DNA of 64,000 bases from JAKAGZ01 sp963748105 (GTDB taxonomy: Bacteria > Bacteroidota > Ignavibacteria > Ignavibacteriales > Ignavibacteriaceae): positions 29,847 through 93,846 of the forward strand of contig CAVVHP010000015.1 of NCBI GenBank assembly GCA_963748105.1. Direction: 5' to 3'. Under the pieces are notes generated by a model. It was not told the origin of the DNA. It made no database searches and was given only the letters and a program-made list of their open reading frames with translations. Each line of letters opens with the position of its first letter. Within the stretch, counting starts at the first letter, position 1. Shown here in pieces: positions 55,836 through 64,000 of this stretch. A program made the position numbers and the translations under genes.

Positions 55836-56480
55836 ATGAATCAGGATAAAACCGGCATTAACCCCTGGTTAAAAATAGCTGCCTCGGATTATGAAAACCA
55901 TATGGATAGCCCGAATGTAGGACAGCTAACATTCCTTAACAATTTATTTAAGGATACTCTGAAAAAATATAATCCCGGATCGTTATTTGTTCCCGGCTGC
56001 ACAACCGGTAACGGTTTTGAGAATATAGATTTTAATATCACAAAAAAAATTCTCGCGGTAGACATTAATCCTGAATACATAAAAATCCTACGAGAAAGAT
56101 TCCGCGATAAGCTCGATAAAATTGAAACGGTTTGCACAGACTTAAACGATTTTGATTTAGGAAAAAGAAAATTTGACCTGGTACACTGCGCCTTAATTTT
56201 TGAGTATGTTGATGGCTTTTCTTTAATAGACAAAATAAAAAAGTCATTGAATAATAACGGATTTATGACTGTTCTTCTTCAACTTTCCCAGAAATCTACT
56301 TCCGCAGTTTCAGAGTCATACTTTAGTTCGTTAAAAAACCTTGAAGGATTTATTGAACTTGTGATCCCGGAAGGATTTAATGAAATTGCAATTGCAAAAG
56401 GCTTTCGGAAAGAATCCGAAATTATTTTCACTCTGGAATCTGGCAAGACATTCTGGTTTGGATCCTATAGGAGATTATAA
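55836..56480 (+). CDS. Class I SAM-dependent methyltransferase
   Basis: A 214-residue enzyme with the Rossmann-type SAM fold: motif I LFVPGCTTGNGFENI (the first Gly of the usual GxGxG replaced by a more open GCTTGNG), motif II ILAVDINPEYIKIL with the acidic residue that holds the ribose, and motif IV FDLVHCALIFEYVD. The C-terminal half carries no clear substrate clue. Ends one base before the next gene's ATG, so it is coupled to a small membrane protein. Confidence 0.85.
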   Translation: MNQDKTGINPWLKIAASDYENHMDSPNVGQLTFLNNLFKDTLKKYNPGSLFVPGCTTGNGFENIDFNITKKILAVDINPEYIKILRERFRDKLDKIETVCTDLNDFDLGKRKFDLVHCALIFEYVDGFSLIDKIKKSLNNNGFMTVLLQLSQKSTSAVSESYFSSLKNLEGFIELVIPEGFNEIAIAKGFRKESEIIFTLESGKTFWFGSYRRL

Positions 56481-56831
56481 ATGGAAATAATAATTTCTAA
56501 AAATTACAGGCTTCAGAGACTGCATTACTGGCTTAAGTACGAACTGTCCAGTTCTGTACTGCTCCTGTTAAGCTGGCTTGGCAGCTTACTTATTCTGCTC
56601 GCTACTTTTGCTGCAATTTTATTTACGCCGTATATGTTAACAATTCTTTTTAAGGAAAAGAAATTCGGCTGGGTCACATCATTTATAATTACAGTATTGC
56701 TTCCTGCCGTTTTTATCTGGATTTATTTTTCCGGTTCTGATTACTCTTACTTCCTTTTCCTTATCCCCCTTGCATTTTTTTATTTCTATTGCTTCCTGCT
56801 AAGGATTACTGTCCACGATTGGCTGACTTAA
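56481..56831 (+). CDS. Small membrane protein, unknown
   Basis: A 116-residue protein that starts immediately after the methyltransferase stop (TAAATG). Three hydrophobic segments (SSVLLLLSWLGSLLILLATFAAI, FIITVLLPAVFIWIYF, YFLFLIPLAFFYFYCFLL) predict an inner membrane protein. I see no family motif. Its tight coupling suggests a shared function with the methyltransferase. Confidence 0.65.
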   Translation: MEIIISKNYRLQRLHYWLKYELSSSVLLLLSWLGSLLILLATFAAILFTPYMLTILFKEKKFGWVTSFIITVLLPAVFIWIYFSGSDYSYFLFLIPLAFFYFYCFLLRITVHDWLT

Positions 56832-56934
56832 AAGAAATACCTTGACCGGAATGGGTATTAATAATAGTTTGACTATAAAATCAGTTATTATGCTTTTCTG
56901 CTGATTGAATCAAATTACATTTAACTAGGAAGTT

Positions 56935-58077
56935 ATGAATAAACTTCACGTCGTATTATTCTGCATTGCTTCAATAAACTCTACAGGCTGTTCCCAGAAC
57001 ACTTCTCTATTCAGTCCCTCTTTTTCAGTTAATATTCCGGTCGGCAGGAACCCTTCAAAAGTTTCTGTTGCTGATTTAAATAAAGATTCATTTAATGATC
57101 TGATTATAACCACAAGCGACGGCCTTTCGGTCTTAATAAATGACGGGAAAGGCAACTTTACAGAGGCAATAGGATCACCATTCCCTGCCGGCAACGACCC
57201 GGGTGATATTGCATTGGCAGATTTTAATAATGACGGTAATCCAGACGTAGCTTTGCCAAATCATGAGAGAGATGAAGTAACCATACTTTTTAGTGACGGA
57301 AACGGAATTTTCAGGCAGGCTTCATATCACTCATTAAAAATAGATTTTAATCCTCATGCTCATAGTGCTGCTGCTTCCGACATAAATAAGGATGGAAATA
57401 TCGACCTGGTCCTGACAAATTTCCTAGGCTCTGAAATAGTAATTGTTTTCGGCGATGGGAAAGGAAATTTTTCAGACAAGCCAAAACGAATTTCTGTGCC
57501 TCATTATCCCTATAGAAATGTAATAATTGATGATATCAATAAAGACGGAAACGAGGACATAATCACGCCCGCAAATAACAGCAATTCAATTACTGTTTTA
57601 CTGGGAAACGGAAGAGGATATTTCAGCTCTGCAAAATATTCCCCGGTCGGAATTGGTAATAACCCCTTCTTTGTAACTACGGGTGATTTTAATAACGACG
57701 GTTACACAGACATTGCAGCCGGAAACTTTGATGAGGCTTTAATTACAGTTTTAAAGGGCAATAAAGGAAATGATTTTAGCCGGTCAGTATTGAAATCTTT
57801 TTCTATCGGCCAAAAACCAGTTTGTATGGCAACCGGGGATTTAAATAATGACGGAATATTAGACCTGGCAAGCACGAATTATGACGGGAATAATGTTTCA
57901 ATATTAATGGGCGATGAAAAGGGAATGTTTAAAAATAAAATTTTAGATATCCCCGTCGGACAATCTCCTTACGGACTCGCAATAGGAGATTTAAATGGTG
58001 ATAAAAAACCCGACATAATTACCGCTAATTTTGACAGCAACAATATTACAATATTGTTTAATTCCAAAAACAACTAG
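56935..58077 (+). CDS. FG-GAP/VCBS repeat beta-propeller lipoprotein-like
   Basis: A 380-residue protein with about six regular repeats of 55-60 residues, each with a calcium loop: DLNKDSFND, DFNNDGNPD, DINKDGNID, DINKDGNED, DFNNDGYTD, DLNNDGILD and DLNGDKKPD. This gives a complete seven-bladed integrin-alpha-like propeller. The N-terminal signal ends INSTGC, so it is probably a lipoprotein. A ribosome site AGGAAGTT precedes the ATG. Convergent with the amidase gene, 18 nt away. Confidence 0.88.
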   Translation: MNKLHVVLFCIASINSTGCSQNTSLFSPSFSVNIPVGRNPSKVSVADLNKDSFNDLIITTSDGLSVLINDGKGNFTEAIGSPFPAGNDPGDIALADFNNDGNPDVALPNHERDEVTILFSDGNGIFRQASYHSLKIDFNPHAHSAAASDINKDGNIDLVLTNFLGSEIVIVFGDGKGNFSDKPKRISVPHYPYRNVIIDDINKDGNEDIITPANNSNSITVLLGNGRGYFSSAKYSPVGIGNNPFFVTTGDFNNDGYTDIAAGNFDEALITVLKGNKGNDFSRSVLKSFSIGQKPVCMATGDLNNDGILDLASTNYDGNNVSILMGDEKGMFKNKILDIPVGQSPYGLAIGDLNGDKKPDIITANFDSNNITILFNSKNN

Positions 58078-58095
58078 TACAATAAATTTAAGGTT

Positions 58096-59651
58096 CTATT
58101 TCCTTAACTCCGGGAATTTTTCCGGTACCCTTCTTTGCTTTGTAGCCTGTTCGTATGAATAAGTAAATTTAATTAAAGTCGGCTCACCAAAAAGCCTTCC
58201 GAAAAAAGTCATTCCTACCGGCAGATTTTCTTTAGTGTATACCTACCGGAACCGTAATTGCGGGCATACCGGTCTGCGGAGAAAGTATCTGGCTGTTATC
58301 TCCGTCAGGGACTTGTTGTATCGCCAACCATTCTCGGCTGGTTGCTCCATGTTGGATAAACTATCGCATCAACTTTAAATTTATCCATCTCTTTGAGAAC
58401 TGCGTCACGAAATTTTATGTTTTTTTCGGTGTGATATAAATCCAGAACCGGCGGCTTTCTGTCCTGCGGCGGAGTAGTGTATTTTAACTCGTCTTTAATT
58501 CCCTCTTCCACGTAAGGCAAATACAATCCCGATTCATAAATGTCTTTCAAAGATTTATATGGAGCCTCGTTACCTAGCGATGCAAGATAATTATTAAGAT
58601 CATACTGAAAAGTTGACTGCCAGATATCTTCTATCAATTTATCGTAGTCCGGAATATCAAACGGGGTAATAACTGTAGCCCCGAGTTTCTTTAATTCATC
58701 AACAGCGCTCAGAAATATTTTTTTGATCTGCGGATCGATAGTTTTTGTATTGATGTACCTAGTAAATACAGCAATCCTCGCGCCTTTCAATCCGTCTTTC
58801 TGAAGAAACTGCGTATAGTCTTCCGGAATTTTTCCTTCAGACATTTTTGTGATCGGATCTTTCGGATCGTAACCTGAGATTACCTGAAGAACTTTCACGG
58901 CATCTTCAACAGTTCTTGCAAGCGGTCCGCCGATATCATTCCGGGAATACAAAGGAATTATTCCGTCCCTGCTTGTTAATCCCATTGTTGAACGGATTCC
59001 AACCAGCCCGCAGTGAGAAGCCGGCCCGCGTATTGAATTTCCAGTATCGCTTCCCATTCCGAGTACAGCAAAATTTGCCGATACAGACGCCGCGGTACCT
59101 CCGCTGGAACCTGCCGGCACACGGCTCAGATCGTAGGGATTGCGGGTAATTCCCGCAATAGAACTTACAGTAACCACGTTGCTGAAAGCCCATTCGGCCA
59201 TATTGGTTTTACCCAGAATAATTGCCCCTGCCTCGCGGAGTTTTTCAACCTGGTAAGCATCATCCGGCGGAATTGAACCTTTCATCGCGAGCGATCCGCC
59301 GGCGGTCTGCATATCATGTGTGTCAAAATTATCTTTCACCAGAATCGGTATTCCCTGTAATGGAAGAAGCTTTCCTGTTTTTTTAAATAAGGCGTCCAGC
59401 GAATCTGCTGTAGCAAGAGCGTGTTTATTTAATACTACAATAGAATTCAATTTTGTTGACTGGTCATATTTTTTTATTCGTTTAAGGTACATTTCCACAA
59501 GCTCGTGAGCCGTAAGTTCACCCGATCTGTAAGCCTGGTGGACTTTTGCTATTGTTGTTTCCAGTATCTTAAATTTTTGGTGTGTCTGTGCAAATAGGGG
59601 AAAACTAAAAGACAAAATTAAAATTGCAGTGAAAAACTTATTTCTTAACAT
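58096..59651 (-). CDS. Secreted amidase (two frameshifts near the end)
   Basis: An amidase-signature hydrolase with a signal peptide (SFSFPLFAQ). The catalytic Ser-cisSer-Lys triad is present: Lys in PILVKDNFD, cis-Ser and Ser in PAGSSGGTAAS and MGSDTGNSIRGPASHCG. The start is the ATG at 59651, with AAAGGAATAA before it. Near the end two extra bases interrupt the frame: one in the GGG run at 58308-58310 and one near 58239-58241. Removing them extends the chain through DGDNSQILSPQTGMPAITVPVG and GMTFFGRLFGEPTL to a stop at 58096, for 517 residues, the family's usual C-terminus. The substrate is an amide of unknown kind. Confidence 0.88.
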
Positions 59652-59756
59652 TGGATTTATTCCTTTAATAAATGGGGCTGCACTCAAATTAAATTATTTA
59701 GACCATTTAGTCAAAAAAGGAAAATAATTGGTGGTGTCCTGATTTCATAGCAAGTC

Positions 59757-59840
59757 ACTTGAACCTGCCTGTCGGCAGGCAGGCTTGTTTCAGGATCGAT
59801 TTAGTTGTAGGATTCTGAAATAAATTCAGAATGACAGAAT
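59757..59840. repeat. Intergenic palindromic repeats
   Basis: A perfect hairpin CCTGCCTG-TCGG-CAGGCAGG lies at 59764-59783, related to 1018-1044 and 2152-2171. Next to it, ATTCTGAA-ATAAA-TTCAGAAT (59811-59831), followed by GACA, is a form of the short interspersed repeat (TGTCATTCTGAA...) common in Bacteroidota genomes. No gene is seen between 59652 and 59984. Confidence 0.6.
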
Positions 59841-59984
59841 ATATACGGTTTACCCAGGTAAAATCCTGATAAATCCATCACTTCCTGTATATTGCTAATA
59901 TTCCATATTAGTATTAGTTTGATTCACACAATTACCCGTCAAGAAATTTCAGCTCGTTTATATTAATTAATTTTGGGAGTTTCA

Positions 59985-60933
59985 ATGAGACAAATTAAAA
60001 TTGCCTTATTCCTCTTCACTATTTTCATTTTAGGAATTATAACCGGCTGCCAGTCGAACAAACTTGAACCGCACGAGGGCTACATAAATGTTACAGGCGG
60101 AAAGGTATGGTATAAAGTAGTTGGCAGCGGTGACAAACCTCCTCTTGTATTATTGCACGGCGGTCCGGGTGTACCGAGCTATTACCTAAATCCAATGGAA
60201 CCGCTGGGCGATGAAAGACCCGTAATTTTTATCGACCAGCTTGGGTGCGGAAGATCGGACAGGATAACCGATACTACCTTAATGACTATCCCTGCCTATG
60301 TAAAAGAATTAAATGAAATTCACGACGCTCTCGGCCTGAAGGATTATTACATTTTCGGAAATTCGTGGGGATCAATTCTGGCGACCGAATATTATTTCGC
60401 CCACCCGGAAGGAATTAAAGGGATTAATTCTAAGCGGGCCCGCACTTGATATTCAGCGCTGGTCAAGGGACGCCGATACATTAATAGCAACTCTGCCTGA
60501 TTCATTGCAAGAGGCAATTCGCATCAATGAAAAAAACGGGACATTCGATTCACCCGGTTACAAACAGGCGTTAGATTATTATTACAATCTTTACGTTGCC
60601 CGTAAACATCCCTGGTCGGCCGACCTGGATTCCGCGTTCGCGCAGATGGGTACAAATGTTTATGTTCATATGGACGGACAGAGCGAGTTCACACTTTCGG
60701 GAAACCTGAAAAATTATGACGCAACGGGCAAACTCGGAAACATTAAAGTCCCCACACTTTTTATGGGAGGAGAGTTTGATGAAGCACGTCCGGTTACTGT
60801 AAAATATTACGCAAGCCTTGTTCCCGGGTCAAAGGTCGCGATTATCCCTGATGCCGGGCACGTTTCCATGCACGATAACCCGGAAGCAAATAATAAGGCG
60901 GTAAGAGATTTCCTTCACGGGATAGAAAAATAA
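59985..60933 (+). CDS. Proline iminopeptidase-like alpha/beta hydrolase (one frameshift)
   Basis: A 315-residue lipoprotein (signal ending GIITGC) with the alpha/beta hydrolase fold. HGGPGVPS is the oxyanion loop of prolyl aminopeptidases, the nucleophile is Ser in FGNSWGS, and the His is in DAGHVSMHDNPE; the Asp lies in GEFDEARP. One extra base near 60423 breaks the frame after GIKG; removal restores LILSGPALDIQRWSRDADTL. It probably cleaves N-terminal proline from short peptides in the periplasm. The ATG at 59985 has GGGAG upstream. Confidence 0.88.
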
Positions 60934-61016
60934 TACAGTCGCTTTTTTTATGAATTTAAAATAATTTAATTAACAAATTCATAAGAAATTAGAAACATTT
61001 ATTAAGGAGAATATAT

Positions 61017-61511
61017 ATGCCTCTCAACGAATCATTTGTCAGTGAACTGAATTTTGAAAAACTCTCTACCAGGAAACTTCTTGAGAGAGTGCCGATGGAA
61101 AAAGCCGATTGGAAACCCCACCAAAAATCCATGTCGCTCGGAAGGCTCGCCTCTCACGTTGCTGAAATACCGGGATGGATTGTGCACACTCTGAATCAGG
61201 ATGAGCTAAATTTTAAAACGGGCGAATGGGACCCGAAAGTATTTAAAGACAACAACGAAATGCTCGAATTCTTCGATAAAAATGTTGCCGAAGGACTTGC
61301 AGCGCTGGCTGAAACCAGTGACGAAAAGATGCACACTAACTGGGCATTAAAAATGGACGGGAATGTTTTATTTGAAATGCCGAAAATTCAGGTGCTGCGC
61401 ACCTGGGCATTTAATCACCTGATTCATCACCGCGCTCAGCTTTCTGTATATTTGAGACTTAATAATATACCCGTCCCGGCAGTTTACGGGCCCAGTGCGG
61501 ACGAAAATTAA
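61017..61511 (+). CDS. DinB family protein
   Basis: A 164-residue four-helix-bundle protein. The three metal-binding histidines of the DinB/YfiT superfamily are seen: one in RLASHVAEIPGW and two in NHLIHHRAQLSVYLRL. Members include thiol-S-transferases and metal-dependent hydrolases of unknown substrate. A strong site AAGGAGAA precedes the ATG. It stands alone, 83 nt after the hydrolase. Confidence 0.9.
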   Translation: MPLNESFVSELNFEKLSTRKLLERVPMEKADWKPHQKSMSLGRLASHVAEIPGWIVHTLNQDELNFKTGEWDPKVFKDNNEMLEFFDKNVAEGLAALAETSDEKMHTNWALKMDGNVLFEMPKIQVLRTWAFNHLIHHRAQLSVYLRLNNIPVPAVYGPSADEN

Positions 61512-61659
61512 TGCATAATGTAAAATTGTATTCTCACGGTAATGATAGTTGGAAATTGCATTTAGGGTTTAGGGATTCGGATTTCGTTTTTTTTGATTTT
61601 TCACTTCTTGCCTTTATTTTATAATATCCTTAAATAAGGTGAGGAATTTTTAGGAATTT

Positions 61660-62595
61660 ATGAAAAAATCTGCATCGCTGTTAATAGTTTTATTATTGCT
61701 CGCCGGCAATTCAGTTTTCGCGCAAAAAACATATGATTTTTTGAGAATTGATATGAGTGCGCGTGCCGCTGCTCTCGGGGGATCGTTTGTTTCAAGCAAT
61801 GATGATATCGATGTAATCTATTATAACCCGGCCGGATTAAAAATGCTGAAAGGAAGTCCAGCTTCTTTTTCATTTGTTAAATACCTGCTGGATATTAATC
61901 TTGCCGGAGTAGCCTACTCACAGGAAGTCGGTGACCTGGGAAGATTCGGCGCTGCTATTCAATATATAAATTACGGAACTTTTACAGAAGCGGATGAATT
62001 CGGTAATAATCTTGGCGAATTTAAAGTCGGTGAGTTAGCAATGATACTCGGTTACGCTAATTCGCTTGCGGAAAATTTCTATTACGGCGCAAGCGTTAAA
62101 TTCATTCATTCGAGCATAGCCGACAGGTCGTCCAGCGCGATTGCTCTCGATCTCGGCCTGCATTACGCAATCCCGGAAAAAGGTTTCGACTTCGGCTTTT
62201 CAATTTTAAATGCGGGCACGCAGCTTTCACAATATTACACTACAAAAGAAGATCTGCCTGTCGATTTCGTGATAGGCTTCTCAAAAAAGATGGAACACCT
62301 GCCTCTAAAGATTTTTGTCGATCTTCATAAGATCAATGAAAAGCAGGATAATTTTTCCGACAGGTTCAAAGCATTCAGTATAGGCACCGAGTTTTACGTT
62401 AGTTCCCCCCTTACTCTCAGGATCGGTTACAACAATGAAAGAAGATCGGAATTGAAAATAGGTTCATTTGCGGGACTTGCTGGTTTCAATCTCGGTATGG
62501 GCGTGAATGTTTCAAATTATAATTTTAGTTACGGATTTTCTTCTTTCGGCCAGGCTGGTTCACTTCACAGGATAACCGTTTCTACAAATTTTTAG
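61660..62595 (+). CDS. porQ: PorQ-like T9SS outer membrane protein
   Basis: A 311-residue protein with a signal peptide (NSVFAQ) and a beta-barrel body. RIDMSARAAALGGSFVSSNDDIDVIYYNPAG is the conserved N-terminal region of PorV/PorQ-type outer membrane proteins (the GG...D..YNPAG motif) and the last strand is RITVSTNF. PorQ takes part in type IX secretion, which fits the T9SS sorting tails at 25079-28327 and 36396-38084. PorV and PorQ are close relatives; the length and the LDINLAGVAYSQ region favour PorQ. It is not linked to other por genes here. Confidence 0.82.
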   Translation: MKKSASLLIVLLLLAGNSVFAQKTYDFLRIDMSARAAALGGSFVSSNDDIDVIYYNPAGLKMLKGSPASFSFVKYLLDINLAGVAYSQEVGDLGRFGAAIQYINYGTFTEADEFGNNLGEFKVGELAMILGYANSLAENFYYGASVKFIHSSIADRSSSAIALDLGLHYAIPEKGFDFGFSILNAGTQLSQYYTTKEDLPVDFVIGFSKKMEHLPLKIFVDLHKINEKQDNFSDRFKAFSIGTEFYVSSPLTLRIGYNNERRSELKIGSFAGLAGFNLGMGVNVSNYNFSYGFSSFGQAGSLHRITVSTNF

Positions 62596-62611
62596 TCCGG
62601 GGAAGAATTCT

Positions 62612-62652
62612 AGATTTCTCAGTCTCGCTTCTCTCCTTCGAAATGACAAGTG
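62612..62652. repeat. Interspersed GTCATTTCGA-type repeat
   Basis: The minus strand reads TTGTCATTTCGAAGGAGAGAAGCGAGACTGAGAAATC broken only by small changes from a short repeat frequent between genes in many bacterial genomes (GTCATTTCGA...GAGAAATCT). It separates the converging PorQ and TPR genes. Confidence 0.5.
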
Positions 62653-62672
62653 GAATTTTTGAATATACTATT

Positions 62673-63827
62673 TTATTGTTTATAAGGATTTTTCAGATAC
62701 TGCTCGGCCAGATCCTGTGAATTTTTGAACTCCTTCATATCCAGTACCTTGTTATAATATCCCACAGCCTTAGCTCTTTCATTTGAAGCGTCGTAAATCA
62801 TTCCGAGATACAAATAAGAATTTGCAAGGAATCCCGAATCCTCTTCATTCATTTTTAATGAAAGATCCACGCAGTCTTTAAAATATATTCTTGCCGAATC
62901 AAGTTTCCCTTCCAGTTTTAATTGATATGCGACATAATAATCGGCTTCACGCTTGACAGAAAGATATGTATACCCTGTAAACCCCTGTTTATTTTTTTTA
63001 AGTACATCCAAAAAAATAACCGAAGACAGTATTGATTTTCCCTGCTTTGCATAAATTCTCCCCAGCCACCTTTCAAATGATGGATTGTCAGGGAAATCAC
63101 TGTTCAGCATTTTTGCGTATTTTTCCGCTTCGGTAAAATTATTCTCGTAATGGTAGAAAATATTCATAAGGAAATATCGTGCTTCGTATTTCGCGTATTT
63201 CCCGTCGCGCGCAACGTACTCAAGATCTTCAATTCCTCTTTTTTTATTGCCGCCGGGGAAAAATAACATTATCGGTTTCAGCACAGGATATTTATCGGGG
63301 AGAACCGCCACGTAATAATTATAAATCCCGAATCCGAGTTTCACGTCGACATTTCCCGGATCCAGTTTTGCGGCTCGTTGAACCAGCGGCAGGGCTTCCC
63401 GCCCGTCATCCGCAGCCTTCAGCCAGCTCTCGCGGTAGGCATGCAGCCTTCCCCTGAAACCGATTGCTCCCCCTTTGAAAAAAAGAGCGTCCACATTTTT
63501 CGGATCTTTGTCCAGGATTTTATCACACTGATCAATAACATTATTGAGTTTTTGATAAAAGATGTCATCGTAGGATTCATTATCAGGATCCAGAATAATT
63601 TTCCACCAATCAATCATTGCATAGAAAAATTTACCTGCCGGTTTGTTGGGGTAGTCGGCTATCAGAGATTTGAAAGTCTTTTCTGCTTCAGGAAATTTTA
63701 TCCCGTAAATCTGTTTTATTCCAGCGTTAACCGTAGAATCATACCTGACAGTCTGCGCGTTTGCCCGGACAACAAAAGCCAGAGATATTACAAGCAACAA
63801 AATATTTGTTTGAAATAATTTTTTCAC
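62673..63827 (-). CDS. Secreted TPR-repeat protein
   Basis: A 384-residue protein with a signal peptide (VVRANAQ) and several tetratricopeptide units, for example GIKQIYGIKFPEAEKTFKSLIADYPNK, VQRAAKLDPGNVDVKLGFGIYNYYVAVL and SYLYLGMIYDASNERAKAVGYYNKVLDM. Such periplasmic TPR proteins act as scaffolds; no enzymatic motif is visible. The hydrophobic middle (YPVLKPIMLFFPGGNKKRGIEDLEY) is unlike TPR and may be a specific contact. The 173 nt beyond its start hold no gene I can support. Confidence 0.85.
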   Translation of the reverse strand: MKKLFQTNILLLVISLAFVVRANAQTVRYDSTVNAGIKQIYGIKFPEAEKTFKSLIADYPNKPAGKFFYAMIDWWKIILDPDNESYDDIFYQKLNNVIDQCDKILDKDPKNVDALFFKGGAIGFRGRLHAYRESWLKAADDGREALPLVQRAAKLDPGNVDVKLGFGIYNYYVAVLPDKYPVLKPIMLFFPGGNKKRGIEDLEYVARDGKYAKYEARYFLMNIFYHYENNFTEAEKYAKMLNSDFPDNPSFERWLGRIYAKQGKSILSSVIFLDVLKKNKQGFTGYTYLSVKREADYYVAYQLKLEGKLDSARIYFKDCVDLSLKMNEEDSGFLANSYLYLGMIYDASNERAKAVGYYNKVLDMKEFKNSQDLAEQYLKNPYKQ

Positions 63828-64000
63828 AACGGTAATATTGGAAAATTCCGGCTATAAAAAAATTGGAAAAATCCGCCAGCGTTATTACTTTATTTCCAAA
63901 CCCGGCAATATCTCCGTTTTTAAAACGGCCCAAAAACGCACTTTTTTTACCGTTAACTAACTCAACTATACCGTTAGATAATTGGTGATTGACATTTATA

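Noticed and set aside
63739..64000. Open minus-strand frame at the right edge
   Set aside because: It overlaps the first 89 nt of the TPR gene, has no start signal of its own, and shows no family match. The 173 nt beyond the TPR start is better left unassigned.

Overview
The window comes from a low-GC member of the Bacteroidota/Chlorobiota line, most likely an Ignavibacteria (Ignavibacteriales) genome, probably a metagenome or error-prone draft assembly. The evidence: a secreted giant protein ending in a type IX secretion (T9SS) sorting domain with the SYPNPFNPTT signature, a PorQ-like T9SS protein, FecI/FecR/TonB-receptor/DUF4249 modules, an S46 dipeptidyl-peptidase with the DPP11 specificity arginine, and promoters of the Bacteroidota type (TTG, 19-21 nt, TAnnTTTG).

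Layout. 0-1 kb: an NapH/CcoG-like 4Fe-4S membrane protein and an Rrf2 regulator, each preceded by the same inverted repeat. 1-3.6 kb: a Kelch lipoprotein between palindromic repeats, then a broken Fic gene. 3.7-7.7 kb: OsmC, FmdB-like zinc ribbon, YihY/BrkB and purL. 7.8-19.3 kb: a same-strand outer-membrane uptake region (ECF sigma, FecR, STN-type TonB receptor, DUF4249, PEGA/propeller lipoprotein, second TonB receptor, second DUF4249, rhodanese-like lipoprotein). 19.5-29 kb: a gene-poor stretch with two tRNAs, a STAS protein, rubrerythrin with a PerR-like box, a DUF4242-cyclase-AraC fusion regulator, a lipoprotein, the T9SS giant, and several decayed sequences (polysaccharide deacetylase, Ser/Thr kinase, a lipoprotein paralogue, two tRNA-like relics). 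29-41.4 kb: S46 peptidase, then a tightly packed operon bamD - thioesterase - FG-GAP protein - metalloprotease - ccmABCDEF. 41.5-53.5 kb: htpX, an NmrA-like reductase, a D-2-hydroxyacid dehydrogenase, a PadR/MacB-type permease operon, S1 and S8 proteases, a CoA-binding protein. 53.6-64 kb: YitT, small membrane/lipoprotein genes, a methyltransferase, an FG-GAP protein, an amidase, a proline-iminopeptidase-like hydrolase, DinB, PorQ and a TPR protein.

How genes work together. The ccm block exports haem, holds it on CcmE (a CxxxY, not HxxxY, variant) and ligates it to c-type cytochromes. The sigma/FecR/receptor block should sense and import an unidentified ligand across the outer membrane. S46 and other secreted proteases plus T9SS cargo suggest a peptide-using, surface-active lifestyle.

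Quality warning. Eleven genes, including purL and htpX, carry single-base indels (17 in total); correcting one base at each site restores a full-length reading frame every time. Most are therefore probably sequence errors, not real pseudogenes, and I give the reconstructed coordinates.
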